Shown: piece by piece, positions 19,613 to 27,677 of the stretch
Numbering within the stretch: position 1 is the first letter of the stretch
Layout: every line of letters starts with the position of its first letter
Source of the DNA: Candidatus Physcousia equi
GTDB lineage: Bacteria > Bacteroidota > Bacteroidia > Bacteroidales > Bacteroidaceae
Reading direction: 5' to 3'
Length of the DNA: 64,000 nucleotides
NCBI GenBank assembly: GCA_018065005.1
Contig: JAGHUD010000059.1
Span: 31,087 to 95,086 of the forward strand
Position numbers and translations under genes: made by a program
The notes under the pieces: generated by a model
Databases searched by the model: none
What the model was told of the DNA's origin: nothing
The model's input: only the letters and a program-made list of their open reading frames with translations

Positions 19613-20053
19613 ATGGAAATCAAGACAATAGGACTCGCCTCCGACCATGCCGCCTTTTCGCTCAAACAGTTTGTAAAGAAATACCTTGAGGAGAAAGGCA
19701 TCACATACAAAGACTATGGCACCCGAACCGAAGAGAGTTGCAACTATGCAACCTACGGCCACGCATTAGCAGAAGGCATCGAACAAGAAGAAGTAGAGAT
19801 GGGCATAGCCATGTGTGGCAGTGGCGAAGGCATCTCAATGACGCTCAACAAGCATCAAGGTATTCGTGCGGGACTTGTATGGCGTCCGGATATTGCGCAC
19901 CTCATCCGCGAGCATAACAACGCGAATGTCATAGTGTTTCCCGGACGCTTCATGGACGAAGAGACCTGCCGCCAGTGTCTCGACGAATTCCTCAGTACAG
20001 ACTTTGCAGGCGGACGCCATTTGCAACGCATTGCAGACATCCCCGTCAAATAG
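19613..20053 (+). CDS. rpiB: ribose 5-phosphate isomerase B
   Basis: 146 residues of the RpiB/LacAB family. It interconverts ribulose 5-phosphate and ribose 5-phosphate in the cytoplasm. N terminus GLASDHAAFSLKQFV, active-site loop MCGSGEGISMTLNKHQGIRAG with its Cys, and a C-terminal HNNANVIVFPGRF are typical. ATG starts only 6 nt after the end of a 19-nt tandem array, with a purine-rich stretch (GATAGAGAAT) between. It functions with the upstream tkt but is probably transcribed separately, because a terminator lies between them. Confidence 0.94.
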   Translation: MEIKTIGLASDHAAFSLKQFVKKYLEEKGITYKDYGTRTEESCNYATYGHALAEGIEQEEVEMGIAMCGSGEGISMTLNKHQGIRAGLVWRPDIAHLIREHNNANVIVFPGRFMDEETCRQCLDEFLSTDFAGGRHLQRIADIPVK

Positions 20054-20110
20054 AGATTGGGTCAAAACCTTCGGGTTACACATATTTCCCCCTCATGTTT
20101 TGCACAGCCA

Positions 20111-20155
20111 ACGAGGAGATGACAGACGAAAGCATGTCATCTCCTCGTTTTTTTT
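20111..20155 (+). terminator. rpiB terminator
   Basis: Perfect 14-bp stem ACGAGGAGATGACA (20111-20124) / TGTCATCTCCTCGT (20135-20148) with a 10-nt loop and eight T. A textbook intrinsic terminator. Confidence 0.92.
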
Positions 20156-20223
20156 ATGCCTACCGAACACACAAAAAGTCATAACGAAACAATAAAATAG
20201 CAATATGTCCGTTATTAGATTGT

Positions 20224-21411
20224 ATGAAAACGAAAATATTCTATAAGAGAACGCTTTTAGCAATACTTCTGGTTCTATGCACGCTCAACGGCACAGCACA
20301 GGACAAGAAGAATATGTTCAACCCAGTTAATTTTGCTGTAACCTCACTCGCCATTGCCCCAGATGCCCGAGCTGGTGCGATGGGCGACGTTGGTGTCGCC
20401 ACGGAAGCCGATGCAAACTCTCAGTATTGGAACCCCGCCAAGTATCCCTTCAACATTGCGCGAGCAGGTGTCTCCGCCAGCTACACCCCTTGGCTGCGCA
20501 AGTTGGTGAACGACATCAATCTTGCCAACGTAGCAGGTTTCTATCGCATCGGCGACTACAGTGCGTTGAGTGCTTCACTGCGTTATTTCTCATTAGGCGA
20601 AGTCATGCTGAGCGAAGCCGAGAATGCCATGAGCATCCGCCCCTACGAATTTGCATTCGATGTAGGCTATAGCCGTATGCTGAGTGAATGCTTCTCAATG
20701 GGTGTGGCCATGCGTTTCATCTTCAGCGACATCACCTACGACTACACGGCAGAGTCCAGTGCTGGCAAAGCATTTGCAGCCGACATCTCAATGTACCGCA
20801 ACGGTTATTTCATGATGGGCAATCGTGAGTGCAGCCTCGGTTGGGGTATCAACCTAAGCAATATCGGTTCAAAGATATCCTATGGTGGAGACGACAACTC
20901 AGAATTCATCCCCACCAACCTTCGTTTGGGTTTGAACCTCACCGTCCCCTTCAATGAATACAACAAATTCTCCGTTACGGCAGAGGCGAACAAATTGCTC
21001 GTGCCCACCTATCCCAAGCAAAACGAGGACGAAGCGGACAACGACTACAAGGATCGTCTTCAGCGCGACTACTACGACCTCTCCCCCATCACAGGAATCT
21101 TCAAATCGTTCTCCGACGCCCCTGGCGGTTTCAAGGAAGAGATGCAAGAGATCCAATGGAGTTTAGGTATGGAGTACACCTACAACGATCGCTTTATGCT
21201 GCGTGCAGGTTATCACCATGAGACTGAAAACAAAGGTAACCGCAAGTACTTCACCGCAGGTGCAGGTTTCCACATGAGCATCTTCACCATCGATGCAGCA
21301 TACGTGTTCTCAACAAGCCAGACCAACCCGCTCGACCAGACCATGCGCTTCTCACTCTCCTTCGACCTCGATGGCATCAAGGACCTCTTCAGCACCAGCC
21401 GACGCCGCTAA
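20224..21411 (+). CDS. porV: type IX secretion outer-membrane protein PorV (LptO)
   Basis: 395 residues with a signal peptide (LLAILLVLCTLNGTAQ). The mature protein opens PVNFAVTSLAIAPDARAGAMGDVGVATEADANSQ-type sequence, the PorV signature, and continues as an amphipathic outer-membrane beta-barrel ending in MRFSLSFDL. In T9SS bacteria PorV shuttles cargo from the SprA translocon to the PorU attachment complex at the cell surface. No other por or gld gene is in the window, so whether the full system exists cannot be judged here. A strong terminator lies just upstream and ispF follows 100 nt downstream. Confidence 0.9.
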   Translation: MKTKIFYKRTLLAILLVLCTLNGTAQDKKNMFNPVNFAVTSLAIAPDARAGAMGDVGVATEADANSQYWNPAKYPFNIARAGVSASYTPWLRKLVNDINLANVAGFYRIGDYSALSASLRYFSLGEVMLSEAENAMSIRPYEFAFDVGYSRMLSECFSMGVAMRFIFSDITYDYTAESSAGKAFAADISMYRNGYFMMGNRECSLGWGINLSNIGSKISYGGDDNSEFIPTNLRLGLNLTVPFNEYNKFSVTAEANKLLVPTYPKQNEDEADNDYKDRLQRDYYDLSPITGIFKSFSDAPGGFKEEMQEIQWSLGMEYTYNDRFMLRAGYHHETENKGNRKYFTAGAGFHMSIFTIDAAYVFSTSQTNPLDQTMRFSLSFDLDGIKDLFSTSRRR

Positions 21412-21511
21412 TCGCGTGAAACCGTCAGGGTACGAGCATGGAATGCTGTAGATGTTAGTGTGGCTACATTCTTGATTATAATACTATGCGTCAAAGAAAA
21501 AGGAAGAAAAC

Positions 21512-21994
21512 ATGAAGACAAGAATAGGATTCGGATATGATGTGCATCGTTTAGTAGACGACCGTGCTCTTTGGCTCGGAGGCATAGAGATACCCCACAC
21601 CCAAGGGCTCCTTGGCCACAGTGATGCAGATGTGCTCATCCATGCCATCTGCGATGCACTGCTTGGAGCAGCCAACATGCGTGACATAGGCTACCACTTC
21701 CCCGACAAGGACCCGAACTATAAAGGTGTTGACAGCAAGATACTCCTGCGCAAGACCATCGAACTCATCAGCACGAAAGGCTATCGTCTTGGCAACATCG
21801 ACTGCACAGTATGCGCCGAGCAGCCCAAACTCAATCCTTACATCACGCAAATGCAGCAGACCTTGGCAGAAGTGATGCAAACAGAGCCAGAGAACATATC
21901 CATCAAGGCAACAACAACCGAGCGTCTCGGCTTTACAGGTCGTGAAGAAGGCATATCAGCCTATGCCGTAGCGCTCATAGAAAAAGAGCGTTGA
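21512..21994 (+). CDS. ispF: 2-C-methyl-D-erythritol 2,4-cyclodiphosphate synthase
   Basis: 160 residues, normal IspF length. It cyclises the CDP-activated intermediate of the MEP isoprenoid pathway and is a cytoplasmic trimer that binds zinc. The predicted metal ligands Asp10, His12 (GYDVHRL) and His44 ([17 protein letters not shown]) are present, as are [12 protein letters not shown] and [13 protein letters not shown]. It follows porV on the same strand. A second MEP-pathway gene, dxr, is at 55.6 kb in the same window. Confidence 0.96.
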   Translation: MKTRIGFGYDVHRLVDDRALWLGGIEIPHTQGLLGHSDADVLIHAICDALLGAANMRDIGYHFPDKDPNYKGVDSKILLRKTIELISTKGYRLGNIDCTVCAEQPKLNPYITQMQQTLAEVMQTEPENISIKATTTERLGFTGREEGISAYAVALIEKER

Positions 21995-22040
21995 TGCAAA
22001 CTGTCAGGCAAGAAACAATCAAGAAAAGACGTTCAAGAAG

Positions 22041-22700
22041 ATGAAGAGACACATTTACACCGCATTATACACGCTGCTGTTCTCTCTGTCCGCCACCGCA
22101 CAAGAGACACTCTTGCAGAAATACGAATACGCGCCTCAGGCCTACCAAGAGGTATACATCGACATGATCGAGCACAATCCCTGCCGCACCATCACCACCT
22201 CAAATGGGCAATATGTAGGTCAAGTAGACAGCAAAGGAGCCCTCTACGGCTACGGCATGTTCGTCAACAATGACGGTTCGCAAATCATCGGCCAGTTTCG
22301 CAATGGCAAACTACTCTTCGGCATCTCGCTCACCGCAACGCGCGCCAATGTGGGAGGTACGGATTACTACGCCTCCTACAGTCTGAACACCGGTTTCATG
22401 GAGTACATCTATCGCGGAGTCGACAAGCAATCCACCAATGCCGAGGGGCTCTACGACTACGCCTTCGTCTCGCAGAAGTTCACCAACGGCGACCAGTACA
22501 TCGGAGAGATCTACAAGCGGCAGCGCCACGGCTACGGTGTCTACTACTATGCCGACGGAAGCATCTGGTTCGGTCCCTACAACAACGGAGTCCGCAAGGG
22601 CTATGGTGTTTACATCAATGCCAAGAACGAACTCACGATAGGAGACTGGGATGGTGAAGATGTGCGCCGCAGCATACAAGTGAAGACATCCAAAAAGTAA
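22041..22700 (+). CDS. exported MORN-repeat protein
   Basis: 219 residues with a signal peptide (MKRHIYTALYTLLFSLSATAQ). It contains at least four MORN-like repeats: YVGQVDSKGALYGYGMF, GQFRNGKLLFGISL, YIGEIYKRQRHGYGVYYY and FGPYNNGVRKGYGVYI. MORN repeats form extended beta-sheet surfaces; in bacteria their function is mostly unknown. It starts 46 nt after ispF and ends at a terminator, so it may share the ispF transcript. No catalytic domain is visible. The fold is confident and no function can be assigned. Confidence 0.82.
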   Translation: MKRHIYTALYTLLFSLSATAQETLLQKYEYAPQAYQEVYIDMIEHNPCRTITTSNGQYVGQVDSKGALYGYGMFVNNDGSQIIGQFRNGKLLFGISLTATRANVGGTDYYASYSLNTGFMEYIYRGVDKQSTNAEGLYDYAFVSQKFTNGDQYIGEIYKRQRHGYGVYYYADGSIWFGPYNNGVRKGYGVYINAKNELTIGDWDGEDVRRSIQVKTSKK

Positions 22701-22725
22701 ACCTGCAAGACACGCCATAAAACGG

Positions 22726-22763
22726 AATGGACAAGAGACGACACAGCCTCTTGTCCATTTTTT
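22726..22763 (+). terminator. terminator between MORN gene and SPOR gene
   Basis: Perfect 12-bp stem AATGGACAAGAG (22726-22737) / CTCTTGTCCATT (22748-22759), with a T run to 22763. It lies in a convergent spacer, 26 nt after the MORN gene. Confidence 0.88.
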
Positions 22764-22781
22764 GTTTCTGCTTGTTCCAGA

Positions 22782-23279
22782 TTACTTGAACACATTCACT
22801 TTGCTTCTGACGATGCTTGCACTGGTGAAAGCACCCGTGTTGCGAATCAAATGCAACATCTCGTTCGCTTCCTCACGCGTCTTATAGTCTCCCGCAGCAC
22901 AAATCCAGTGAGGCGAGTTGAAGTAGACATAAGCATTAACCGAAGGGAAGTGCGTCTTGAATTTACGTGCCCAGTTCTTCACCATCGTCTTGTCCTTGGC
23001 GGTATTTCCTGCCATGTAGATCTGCACGCGGTATCCCATGCCCTTATTGAAGCTACCACTCGTCTTTTCTGGATTGAGCACAGCATCCTGCAATTTGGTA
23101 TGTGCGCTGTCCTTCGAGAGCGTCATGGGGCCGTTCACCAGTTCTTCCATTTCTATGTCCTGATGAACAATCACGGCAGCCCCCTTTCCGTTCTGTTGTT
23201 TGAGTTTGTCGGTATACTTCTCCTGAGCGATCGCACAGAGAGGCATCATAAGAAGCAGTAGAAGGTAAAATCTCTTCAT
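22782..23279 (-). CDS. exported SPOR-domain protein
   Basis: 165 residues with a signal peptide (FYLLLLLMMPLCAIAQ). The C-terminal half (about 85-160) is a SPOR domain: GYRVQIYMAGNTAKDKT, then WICAAGDYKTREEANEML, the usual RNP-like beta-alpha-beta pattern. SPOR domains bind glycan strands stripped of peptides at the division septum, so a role in cell division or wall remodelling is likely. It lies downstream of tpiA on the same strand, an order I know from other Bacteroidales, where folE often follows; folE is absent here. It may also have its own promoter at 23297-23304. Confidence 0.85.
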   Translation of the reverse strand: MKRFYLLLLLMMPLCAIAQEKYTDKLKQQNGKGAAVIVHQDIEMEELVNGPMTLSKDSAHTKLQDAVLNPEKTSGSFNKGMGYRVQIYMAGNTAKDKTMVKNWARKFKTHFPSVNAYVYFNSPHWICAAGDYKTREEANEMLHLIRNTGAFTSASIVRSKVNVFK

Positions 23280-23296
23280 TGTTTGGTTGTTTGTAT

Positions 23297-23304
23297 CAAA
23301 GATA
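23297..23304 (-). promoter_or_regulatory. putative promoter of SPOR gene
   Basis: The minus strand reads TATCTTTG, a match to TAnnTTTG, 17 nt before the SPOR gene start. The -33 element is not clear. Confidence 0.4.
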
Positions 23305-23371
23305 CGGGTTGGGAGAGCGCGGCTAAGAAGATCCAGCCCTCCCCCAACCTATTTAATCAGCAAAGTGTGGA

Positions 23372-24130
23372 TTAGTTCCAAGCATCGATGATGCCCTTGA
23401 AGTCGGCGCACTTGAGCGCAGCACCACCGATGAGACCGCCGTCAACGTCGGGCTTAGAGAAGATCTCCTTAGCGTTGCTGGGCTTGCAGCTGCCACCATA
23501 GAGGATAGAGATTTCCTCAGCAGCCTGCTCGCCGAAGTTACCAGCAATGCAACCACGGATGAAGGCGTGCATGTCCTGAGCCTGTTCTGCCGTAGCGGTC
23601 TTGCCCGTACCGATAGCCCAAACGGGTTCGTAGGCGAGGATGACATTTGAGAGTTCCTCAGCAGTGAGGTCGAAGAGGCTGTCAGCGAGCTGTGCACCCA
23701 CCACCTCATTCTGCTTGTTTGCCTCACGCTCTTCGAGCACCTCACCGATGCAGAAGATCACCTTCAGTCCGTTAGCCAACGCAAGCTTGGTCTTCTCCTT
23801 CAAGATTTCAGCCGTTTCGCCATAGTAAGCACGACGCTCGCTGTGACCGAGGATGACGTACTGAGCGCCCGTGCTCTTCACCTGAGCAGCGCTAACTTCA
23901 CCCGTATAGGCACCCTTCTCCTTGTCAGCGCAGTTCTCAGCACCGAGACCGATCACCGTACCTTCCGTGATGCCGGCAACGGTAGCGAGGTGGATAAAGG
24001 GAGTGCAGATGATGACGTCGCAGTTAGGCTTTTCCTGTGCGAGTGCTTCCTTGAGTTCGTTTGCGAGAGCAACACCCTCCTGCAGGTTGAGGTTCATTTT
24101 CCAGTTACCTGCAACAATTTTCTTTCTCAT
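23372..24130 (-). CDS. tpiA: triose-phosphate isomerase
   Basis: 252 residues. This glycolytic enzyme interconverts dihydroxyacetone phosphate and glyceraldehyde 3-phosphate. Active-site residues are all visible: Lys in [10 protein letters not shown], His in [10 protein letters not shown], Glu in [16 protein letters not shown], and the phosphate-binding [10 protein letters not shown] and GGLIGGAAL near the end. It is in the minus-strand run M23 peptidase-DUF1599-DoxX-tpiA-SPOR, 43 nt after the DoxX gene. Confidence 0.97.
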   Translation of the reverse strand: MRKKIVAGNWKMNLNLQEGVALANELKEALAQEKPNCDVIICTPFIHLATVAGITEGTVIGLGAENCADKEKGAYTGEVSAAQVKSTGAQYVILGHSERRAYYGETAEILKEKTKLALANGLKVIFCIGEVLEEREANKQNEVVGAQLADSLFDLTAEELSNVILAYEPVWAIGTGKTATAEQAQDMHAFIRGCIAGNFGEQAAEEISILYGGSCKPSNAKEIFSKPDVDGGLIGGAALKCADFKGIIDAWN

Positions 24131-24173
24131 TGTCTTTTTTTGATTTTAAAGAGTTAAACAATATATATTGTCG

Positions 24174-25484
24174 TTATTCTACGTTTTCTTTATCCTGCAG
24201 AATATGCTTTCTGCGTTTTCTTCTACGGTTGAGCAAAATGGTCACCCACCACCAGATACGGTCGAGGAAAGTGACAACGACCAGTGGTATGATGAACCAC
24301 AGGAGCAAGCGCAGCGAACGTTTAGCGTTGCCCGCCTCCTGCTCCTCGATGATGCCCGTTTCCGGTATGCGAGGCGACTCCTCATTGAGTTCGGGCATGT
24401 CGGTGTAGGGCCATTTGGCGCGCACGGTGCCCTCCTCCAGCAGCAGCAGTCCCGGATTGCTTCTCACCATGGTCTTCAGCGTCAGTTCGTCCGTGTGACA
24501 GATGGGATATTCGGCACCTGTCAGGTCCATCCACCTCTTGATGTCTTCCTCGCTGCTGCTCGTGAGCATATAGAAGAGATAGTCGTGTGCCACGCAATAG
24601 TCATAGATGTTGTTATAGGCATCCATGTGACCATCGTTCGCCTCTCTGAGCGACGGAGCCGCCAGGAGGAACACATATCCACGGTGCGCCAACACTCCTT
24701 CGGTGATGTCGTCTCCTTCGGGCAGAAGAAACATCTGAAAGTTGTCGATCTCAGGTTTCTCCACCTCGCCTATCTGCTCTGTTTTCGAATCAACAAACAC
24801 CCAGGTGGAATCCGGATAATCCTCAAGCGAGAACCACCGCTGCTCACCGTCCTTCTCCATCAGGAAGGTCGTCACGAACTTAGCATCATCGCTTGTCTGC
24901 ATCAGCGAAGGCAGATGATTGCCCACTCGGAAGGGGCGGAAGTCCACCACGGGAAGTTTCCACAGTGCATGCAATGCCACACCCAGCGCAAAGAGTTGCG
25001 CAAAGATGAGCACGATCCACTGCCTTCCTTCGCTGATGATGCGAAGTTCGAGTTTGTGATAGCGACAAATGACGAGCACCGCCAGCAGAAGCACAATGTT
25101 CTTCCAGAACGTCTGCCAGTTAGAGAGCACCACCGCATCGCCGAAACAGCCACAATCAGAGATAGGGTTGGCAATGGCGAGCCACAGGGTGATGAGGGTG
25201 AAGACGGCAGTGAAAGCCAGGGCAATGCGTGAGGTAGCCTTTCGGTAGATGCCGAAGAGCGTGCAAAACCCGATTCTGAATTCAAAGACCGCTAATGCAA
25301 TGGAGAGGATGAGCGCCACCATCGACGGCATCAGATGTTCCACATGCAAGGCAGTGGCATAATCCTGAAGTTTGTATTCGGTGCCATGTGGGTCTATGAC
25401 CTTGGTGATGCCCGAAAAGATAAATGCCACAGCCACGAGCAAGCGACAAATATTCACCCCTATCCACTGCAGTTTTCCTTTCAT
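24174..25484 (-). CDS. DoxX/MauE-type membrane protein with C-terminal soluble domain
   Basis: 436 residues. The N-terminal third has about four membrane helices of the DoxX/MauE redox-associated type (VAFIFSGITKVIDPHGTEYKLQDYA and SDCGCFGDAVVLSNWQTFWKN, each read in parts). The CGC motif suggests thiol chemistry. The middle part (about 180-380) is a soluble, probably periplasmic domain, followed by another membrane segment (LLLWFIIPLVVVTFL) and a basic tail. Its place between DUF1599 and tpiA is conserved in Bacteroidales as I remember. Its start overlaps the DUF1599 stop by 4 nt. A disulfide or respiratory role is inference only. Confidence 0.8.
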   Translation of the reverse strand: MKGKLQWIGVNICRLLVAVAFIFSGITKVIDPHGTEYKLQDYATALHVEHLMPSMVALILSIALAVFEFRIGFCTLFGIYRKATSRIALAFTAVFTLITLWLAIANPISDCGCFGDAVVLSNWQTFWKNIVLLLAVLVICRYHKLELRIISEGRQWIVLIFAQLFALGVALHALWKLPVVDFRPFRVGNHLPSLMQTSDDAKFVTTFLMEKDGEQRWFSLEDYPDSTWVFVDSKTEQIGEVEKPEIDNFQMFLLPEGDDITEGVLAHRGYVFLLAAPSLREANDGHMDAYNNIYDYCVAHDYLFYMLTSSSEEDIKRWMDLTGAEYPICHTDELTLKTMVRSNPGLLLLEEGTVRAKWPYTDMPELNEESPRIPETGIIEEQEAGNAKRSLRLLLWFIIPLVVVTFLDRIWWWVTILLNRRRKRRKHILQDKENVE

Positions 25485-26029
25485 GCCTCAGCCTGTTCGT
25501 TCAGTTTGATGACGCCAAATGCAGCATAGTTGAGCATATCCATGTAGTTGGCGTCAATGCCCTCCGACACGAGTGTGCTGCCTTCCAGTTCTTCAATCTG
25601 TTTCGTGCGGAAGATTTTCATGAGGATGAGGTCGGTGTAGCTGCTGATGCGCATGGAGCGCCACGCCTCATCGTAGTCGTGATTCTTGCGCAGCATCAGT
25701 TGCAGGGCATCCTTGGCATGTCGGTCGTATGCCTCCATTGCCTCCTCCAAGGTCATATCATCTCCTTGATCAGCATATCCGAGTTCGAGTTGAATGAGTC
25801 CGATGATGGCGTAGTTGATGATGCCGACGAACTCAGGTCTGATGCCTTCGTCCACCATCGTCACCCCCTTCACCTCGATGCTGCGAATACGATTTGCCTT
25901 GATAAAGATTTGGTCGGTGACGCTGGACGTACGCATAATGCGCCATGCGGCTCCGTAGTCGTGTAGTTTCTTTTCGAAGAGCGCCCTGCACTCCTTCATC
26001 ACCTCCAGGAATTGTTCTTCCGTCTGCAT
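25481..26029 (-). CDS. DUF1599-family protein, two tandem repeats
   Basis: 182 residues from ATG at 26029. A longer frame to 26104 is rejected because it would run into the upstream peptidase gene, which ends at 26064. The protein is an internal duplication: the first half has LFEKKLHDYGAAWRIMR, SSVTDQIFIKANRIRSIE and IINYAIIGLIQLE; the second has MLRKNHDYDEAWRSMR, SSYTDLILMKIFRTKQIE and MLNYAAFGVIKLNE. Each unit is all-helical. The family is linked by comparative genomics to nucleotide modification in phages, but in Bacteroidetes it is chromosomal and of unknown role. Its stop overlaps the DoxX start. Confidence 0.82.
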   Translation of the reverse strand: MQTEEQFLEVMKECRALFEKKLHDYGAAWRIMRTSSVTDQIFIKANRIRSIEVKGVTMVDEGIRPEFVGIINYAIIGLIQLELGYADQGDDMTLEEAMEAYDRHAKDALQLMLRKNHDYDEAWRSMRISSYTDLILMKIFRTKQIEELEGSTLVSEGIDANYMDMLNYAAFGVIKLNEQAEA

Positions 26030-26063
26030 GTGTGTGTGTGAGCAAATGATGTGTTTGATTAAC

Positions 26064-26990
26064 TTAGGAACAACGAATCGCTTGCCCAACTCTGAGGTTA
26101 GCATTTTCCTTGATCAGGTTGAGGCGGCAGAGCTCCTGCACGGTCATACCATGCTTTTTGGCGATAGCCGTCAGCGTGTCACCCTTCTTCACGAGGTAGG
26201 TCTTGGAGGGTCGCTTGACAGGAGCCGATTGTTCGCTGCGCTTGGGCGCCTCATCATTGGCGGCAACGGGCGCCTTGGCACGTGCATTTCCCGCCAATGT
26301 TCCTTTTGCGTTCTTGCGGTAGACATAGTAGTCTGCTCTGACGTCCTGTGCCGCAAAGTCGATGAGCTGCTCGGGGTCGATAAATTCGCCGAGGAAACGA
26401 GTCTCGAAGTGCAAGTGGCTACCCGTAGATCGTCCTGTGTTTCCTCCGAGGCCAATGGGTTCGCCAGCCTTGACCGTTTGGTTTTCACGCACGAGATGCT
26501 TCGACATGTGGCCATAGACCGTTTCGAGTCCGTTGTCGTGTCTGATGATGACATAATTGCCATATCCTCGTCCCTCGTATGCCACCACGCGAATCTTGCC
26601 GTTGAAGGCAGCGCGCACGGTGTCGCCGGTGTAGAGTTTGATGTCCGTGCCGTAGTGGTTGCGCCCGAACTGGCGTCGATAGCCATAATGGCTGGTCACG
26701 AGTCGGCTGTCGCATGGTGCATGGAATTGGCGCAGGTCAATGGTGTACTCGTTGGGCTTCTTCACGTCATAGCTCTTGGCATACTGGTTGTTCCACTCAG
26801 GATAGAGTTCCATGCCGGGATTGGTCAAGTTGAACTCCTGAATGGGCGTGATGCGAAAGAGCGAGATGGAGTCGAGCGCGCGGATGTGTCGGTCGGCAGG
26901 CACATGATCTGCCAACAAGTCTTGTGCCTGGGCGCAGAGGCTTGTTGCCGTGAGCGCTAAGCAAGCGAGAACTGTTCTTATTGTATTCAT
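26064..26990 (-). CDS. secreted M23 metallopeptidase with LysM domain
   Basis: 308 residues. Signal peptide at 1-22 (ending CAQAQ). The M23 domain (about 95-205) keeps all zinc ligands: HYGTD gives the first His and Asp, and HLHFE contains the second His pair, so it should be an active endopeptidase cutting peptidoglycan cross-bridges. A low-complexity Ala/Pro/Lys linker follows (about 220-260), then a single LysM domain (TYLVKKGDTLTAIAKKHGMT) to the C terminus. It is first in the minus-strand run leading to DUF1599, DoxX and tpiA. It acts in the periplasm. Confidence 0.92.
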   Translation of the reverse strand: MNTIRTVLACLALTATSLCAQAQDLLADHVPADRHIRALDSISLFRITPIQEFNLTNPGMELYPEWNNQYAKSYDVKKPNEYTIDLRQFHAPCDSRLVTSHYGYRRQFGRNHYGTDIKLYTGDTVRAAFNGKIRVVAYEGRGYGNYVIIRHDNGLETVYGHMSKHLVRENQTVKAGEPIGLGGNTGRSTGSHLHFETRFLGEFIDPEQLIDFAAQDVRADYYVYRKNAKGTLAGNARAKAPVAANDEAPKRSEQSAPVKRPSKTYLVKKGDTLTAIAKKHGMTVQELCRLNLIKENANLRVGQAIRCS

Positions 26991-27058
26991 TTGGCTGTTA
27001 TGGGGTTGGTGGGTTGTTGCTGTAAGTCGTATGGTTCGTCATGAAGGCTCGCCGGGGG

Positions 27059-27532
27059 TTACTCGTTGCGGTTGTACTCATCGGGCGCATAGAGGCGGTC
27101 GAGGTTCGTGTTGCCGAAGTCGAAGATCTCTCCATCCTTGAAGAAGCGCTTCAATTCGTCATAGGCAGTGTGTGGTCCATCGCTGGCATGCACTACATTT
27201 TGCTGGTTGCTCACGCAATAGTCACCACGGATGGTGCCTGGGGCTGCGTTTCGGCCGTTGGTGGTGCCAGCCATCATGCGCACCACTCGGATGGCGTCGA
27301 CGCCTTCGATGGCAAGTGCCACAACGGGCGTGATGGTCATGCTCTCCTTGAGCGACTTGAAGAAGGGTTTCTCCGTGAGGTGTGAATAGTGCTCATCGAG
27401 GATTTCGTCGTTGAGCTGCATCATCTTCATGCCAACAATGCGGAGACCGCGTTTCTCAAAACGGTTGATGATTTCGCCCATGAGCTGACGCTGGATGATG
27501 CCAGGCTTGAGCAGTACGAGTGTTCTTTCCAT
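27059..27532 (-). CDS. ndk: nucleoside diphosphate kinase
   Basis: 157 residues. Ndk transfers phosphate from ATP to other nucleoside diphosphates through a phosphohistidine. The N terminus ERTLVLLKPGIIQRQLMGEII, the segment GTTNGRNAAPGTIRGDY and the active-site His in NVVHASDGPHTAYDEL are typical. It is a single gene; its promoter and leader share 23 identical bases with those of glyS 10.5 kb away. Confidence 0.96.
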   Translation of the reverse strand: MERTLVLLKPGIIQRQLMGEIINRFEKRGLRIVGMKMMQLNDEILDEHYSHLTEKPFFKSLKESMTITPVVALAIEGVDAIRVVRMMAGTTNGRNAAPGTIRGDYCVSNQQNVVHASDGPHTAYDELKRFFKDGEIFDFGNTNLDRLYAPDEYNRNE

Positions 27533-27562
27533 AGTGTTAAACGGATTTCATATATTATTATG

Positions 27563-27585
27563 TATTTCGCGTGCAAAGATACAAA
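27563..27585 (-). promoter_or_regulatory. ndk promoter and leader, shared with glyS
   Basis: The minus strand holds the -7 box TATCTTTG (27574-27581) followed by GCACGCGAAATA. The whole 23-nt segment is identical to 38110-38132 upstream of glyS. The -33 element is weak. Confidence 0.55.
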
Positions 27586-27665
27586 AAAACTGCGAAAAAA
27601 ATGATTTTCGTCACATTTTTTAACTTCGTTTTGTTGTGATTTCACTCAATTACAAAAAAAATGTA

Positions 27666-27673
27666 TAACTTTG
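27666..27673 (+). promoter_or_regulatory. -7 box overlapping the start of the HTH regulator
   Basis: TAACTTTG ends 4 nt before the ATG at 27678. If it is the promoter, the transcript is leaderless or translation starts at a later codon (ATG at 27717). Confidence 0.5.
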
Positions 27674-27677
27674 TAGC

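Noticed and set aside
24168-25232. Plus-strand open frame (354 codons) opposite the DoxX gene
   Set aside because: Shadow of the DoxX-type gene, whose membrane helices and overlap with DUF1599 support the minus strand.
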